DNA of 64,000 bases from Homoserinimonas sp. OAct 916 (lineage in GTDB: Bacteria; Actinomycetota; Actinomycetes; Actinomycetales; Microbacteriaceae). Where the stretch lies: contig NZ_QJHB01000013.1 in assembly GCF_003260275.1 (NCBI RefSeq), positions 19,233 to 83,232 of the forward strand, given 5' to 3'. A model generated the notes under the pieces. That model saw only the letters and a program-made list of their open reading frames with translations. It was not told the origin of the DNA and did not search any database. Within the stretch, counting starts at the first letter, position 1. Each line of letters begins with the position of its first letter. A program made the position numbers and the translations under genes. Shown here piece after piece: positions 62,492 to 64,000 of this stretch.

Positions 62492-63889
62492 ATGGAACAT
62501 ATGTTCGAACCTAGCGCAGGGGAAGGTCCTCACCTCCTGGGGGTTCCAGCCGACCACAAGGTGCCGGGTCAGTCGCCCATCCCGGCCAACCCGACCCGGT
62601 CCGCCGACTCCGCTGTAGCTGGGAACGCTGTCCTGTTTGGTCCCGGTGATGAGGAGGCGGCGGCTGCGATCGCCCGCACCGTGGTGATCCGGCAGCAGAT
62701 GGGTGCCCTGCAGGCCCAGGAGTTGCACGAGTTCGCGACCCTGGCGGTGTGGGTGCGGGCCGGTAACACCGAACTGTACGGTTGTGACCCGTCGATCGCG
62801 CACCGGTCCCTGGTCGCCGATCTCGCCGCGGCCCACCGGGTCTCTGACCGCACCATGGGTCGCCGCCTCGCTGACGCGGAACGGTTCGTCACCGACTACC
62901 CGGCCGCGGTTGCCGCTCTCGAAGACGGCCGCATCGACCTGGGCCACGTCCGGGTGATCGCCGACCACGGCCTGCCCATCCAGGACGACACCGCCCGGGC
63001 CGTCTACGAACAGGTGGTGTTGGACAAAGCGGCCGACACCACCCCGGGCAGGCTCGGCCGGTACGCGCAACGGGCGGCCGCGACGCGCGGCGAGGTCACT
63101 TTTCAGCAACGGTACGACCAGGCGTACAAGCAACGCCGGGTGTGGGTGCACGACATCGGTGACGGCCTGTCCGAGCTGGGTATGACCGTGCCGACCGTGT
63201 TGGCGGAGGGCATCCTGGACCGGCTCACCCAACAGGCCAAAGCCATCACCGGCGCCGCCGGCGCCCGCACCCTCGACCCTGACACCGGTGACCTGGTCAC
63301 CGGTGAGCCACGCAGCTATGACCAGTTGCGCACCGACCTGGCCTGCGAACTGTTACTGACCGGGCAACCCACCGGCTGCGAAGACGCACCCCACCACGCC
63401 GGCATCGGCATCCGCGCCGAGATCGCGGTCGTGATCCCCGCACTCACCCTCCTCAACACAGACCCGGGCACCGACACTGACGCCACAGACACAGACACCG
63501 GCGCCGATACCAGCACAGGCACGAACACTGCCCGCGATACAGGCACTGGTACGGGGACGAAACCCGGGAAAGTTCGGCTCGAACCACCGACGCTCGCGGG
63601 GAAGGGCCCGATCGACCCGGCCACCGCCCGCCGGTTGGCCGCCGACGCACCCAGGCTGACACGGCTGCTCACCCACCCGGTCACCGGGATGGCCTTGACC
63701 GCCGACACGTATAGGCCGTCGGCGAAGCTTCGCCGGTTCCTTCGATTGCGAGACGGCCGGTGCCGACAGCCGGGCTGCACCCGGTCTGCCGGCCGGTGCG
63801 ACATCGACCACACCATCCCCGCCGAAACCGGTGGCCCCACCGTGCCCAACAACCTCGCCCACCTCTGCCGCGGTGGGCTGCTGCGGTGA
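62492..63889 (+). pseudogene. DUF222/HNH protein gene interrupted at its 3' end
   Basis: The frame gives 465 residues from the ATG at 62492 (another lies three codons later); a GC-rich DUF222 domain (residues ~45-290) is followed by a Thr/Asp/Gly linker and the HNH core CRQPGCTRSAGRCDIDHTIPAETGGPTVPNNLAHLCR. In intact relatives the next residues are the RHHxxKH part that completes HNH. Here, after Arg 460 (codon ending 63871), the protein becomes GGLLR and stops. This fits interruption by the IS element whose end follows. Such DUF222/HNH genes are often multi-copy in Microbacteriaceae. Confidence 0.75.
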
Positions 63890-64000
63890 TTTCGGACAGC
63901 GGATTCGATTGAATTCTTACGCTGCCGTGGCTGGCTTTTGGTAATCGTAGTGCACTTCGTTGGGGCGCCGGTAGCCGAGCGCCGAGTGCCGGCGTCGACT
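63872..64000 (-). mobile_element. Right end of an IS3-type insertion sequence
   Basis: The homology of the HNH gene ends between 63871 and 63887, and beyond that a transposase C-terminus is read on the minus strand. TGATTTCGGACAGC at 63887 may be the element's terminal repeat (family ends often begin TG). The rest of the element lies outside the window. Confidence 0.65.
63917..64000 (-). CDS. IS3-type transposase, C-terminal fragment
   Basis: Only the last 27 codons are in the window: RRRHSALGYRRPNEVHYDY, then QKPATAA and TAA at 63917-63919. The RRHSALGY-P-NEV block is the end of the rve integrase-like domain of IS3-family orfB transposases. The upstream coding part continues beyond the window edge. 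It would move DNA by a DDE cut-and-paste or copy-out mechanism. Confidence 0.75.
   Translation of the reverse strand, partial: SRRRHSALGYRRPNEVHYDYQKPATAA

Noticed and set aside
63463..63560. ACAGACAC-like repeats in the HNH gene
   Set aside because: They encode a Thr/Asp/Gly linker in frame with the protein and show no constant spacer, so they are not a CRISPR or separate repeat element.

Overview
The window is a chromosomal segment of a high-GC actinobacterium, most likely family Microbacteriaceae. The evidence is the mix of genes typical of that family: F420-dependent LLM oxidoreductases, DUF3097, DUF6412-like and VanZ-like proteins, a DUF222/HNH gene, a fused-ATPase YkoEDC thiamine-precursor transporter, the GlgE glucan pathway, and a block running cysteine desulfurase - mnmA - ligA - gatCAB. 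Start codons are often GTG, several genes overlap by ATGA or TGATG, and no phage or plasmid backbone is visible. Genus cannot be fixed from this sequence alone.

Layout. 1-5.3 kb: a lipoprotein and an accessory SSB, an EamA transporter, two small hypotheticals and ArsB. 5.4-10.2 kb: tRNA-Arg, an APC permease, a thioredoxin-like protein, oligoribonuclease, tRNA-His, a minimal metallopeptidase and a D,D-carboxypeptidase-like protein that has lost its catalytic motifs. 10.2-14.0 kb: a TPP-riboswitch-controlled operon (ykoE-ykoD-ykoC plus a P-loop kinase) with overlapping genes. 14-19.5 kb: an LLM oxidoreductase, a GerW-family protein, the first glgX, dinB and a DinB/DUF664 protein. 19.6-30.9 kb: an accessory stretch with gene fragments, small regulators with clear operator palindromes, an acetyl-esterase, fadD, DUF1345, GNAT, DUF3097, an HTH protein, peptidase E, a DinB-superfamily protein and a TetR/membrane-protein pair. 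30.9-38.6 kb: VanZ, an alcohol dehydrogenase and aldo/keto reductase pair, acetate assimilation (acs, satP), PspC, and a second-type YidC with DUF6412. 38.8-49.3 kb: the minus-strand block gatB-gatA-gatC, ligA, mnmA, a coiled-coil membrane protein, an EVE-domain protein and a cysteine desulfurase. 49.5-62.2 kb: storage-glucan metabolism (second glgX, glgP, glgE, glgB) with an MFS transporter, an LLM oxidoreductase and a TetR regulator in between. 62.2-64 kb: a 13-bp minisatellite, then a DUF222/HNH gene interrupted by an insertion sequence that runs off the window.

How the genes fit together. Two debranching enzymes, a glucan phosphorylase, the maltosyltransferase GlgE and the branching enzyme GlgB make most of a glycogen build/break cycle, although treS and maltokinase are not here. 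Cysteine desulfurase and MnmA form a tRNA 2-thiolation route. Acs and SatP form an acetate uptake and activation unit. YkoEDC imports a thiamine precursor under TPP control.

The most notable observations are: the pseudo-carboxypeptidase; the TPP riboswitch followed by two mutually compatible hairpins, one over the Shine-Dalgarno sequence; a kinase translationally coupled to YkoEDC; an exactly periodic 12 x 13 bp array; a MITE-like element with 12-bp terminal inverted repeats; palindromes placed on promoters of two regulator genes and directly before glgE; a 28-nt relic of an alcohol dehydrogenase tail placed just after a neighbouring gene's stop; and the IS-interrupted HNH gene. No CRISPR array, rRNA or defence island was seen.
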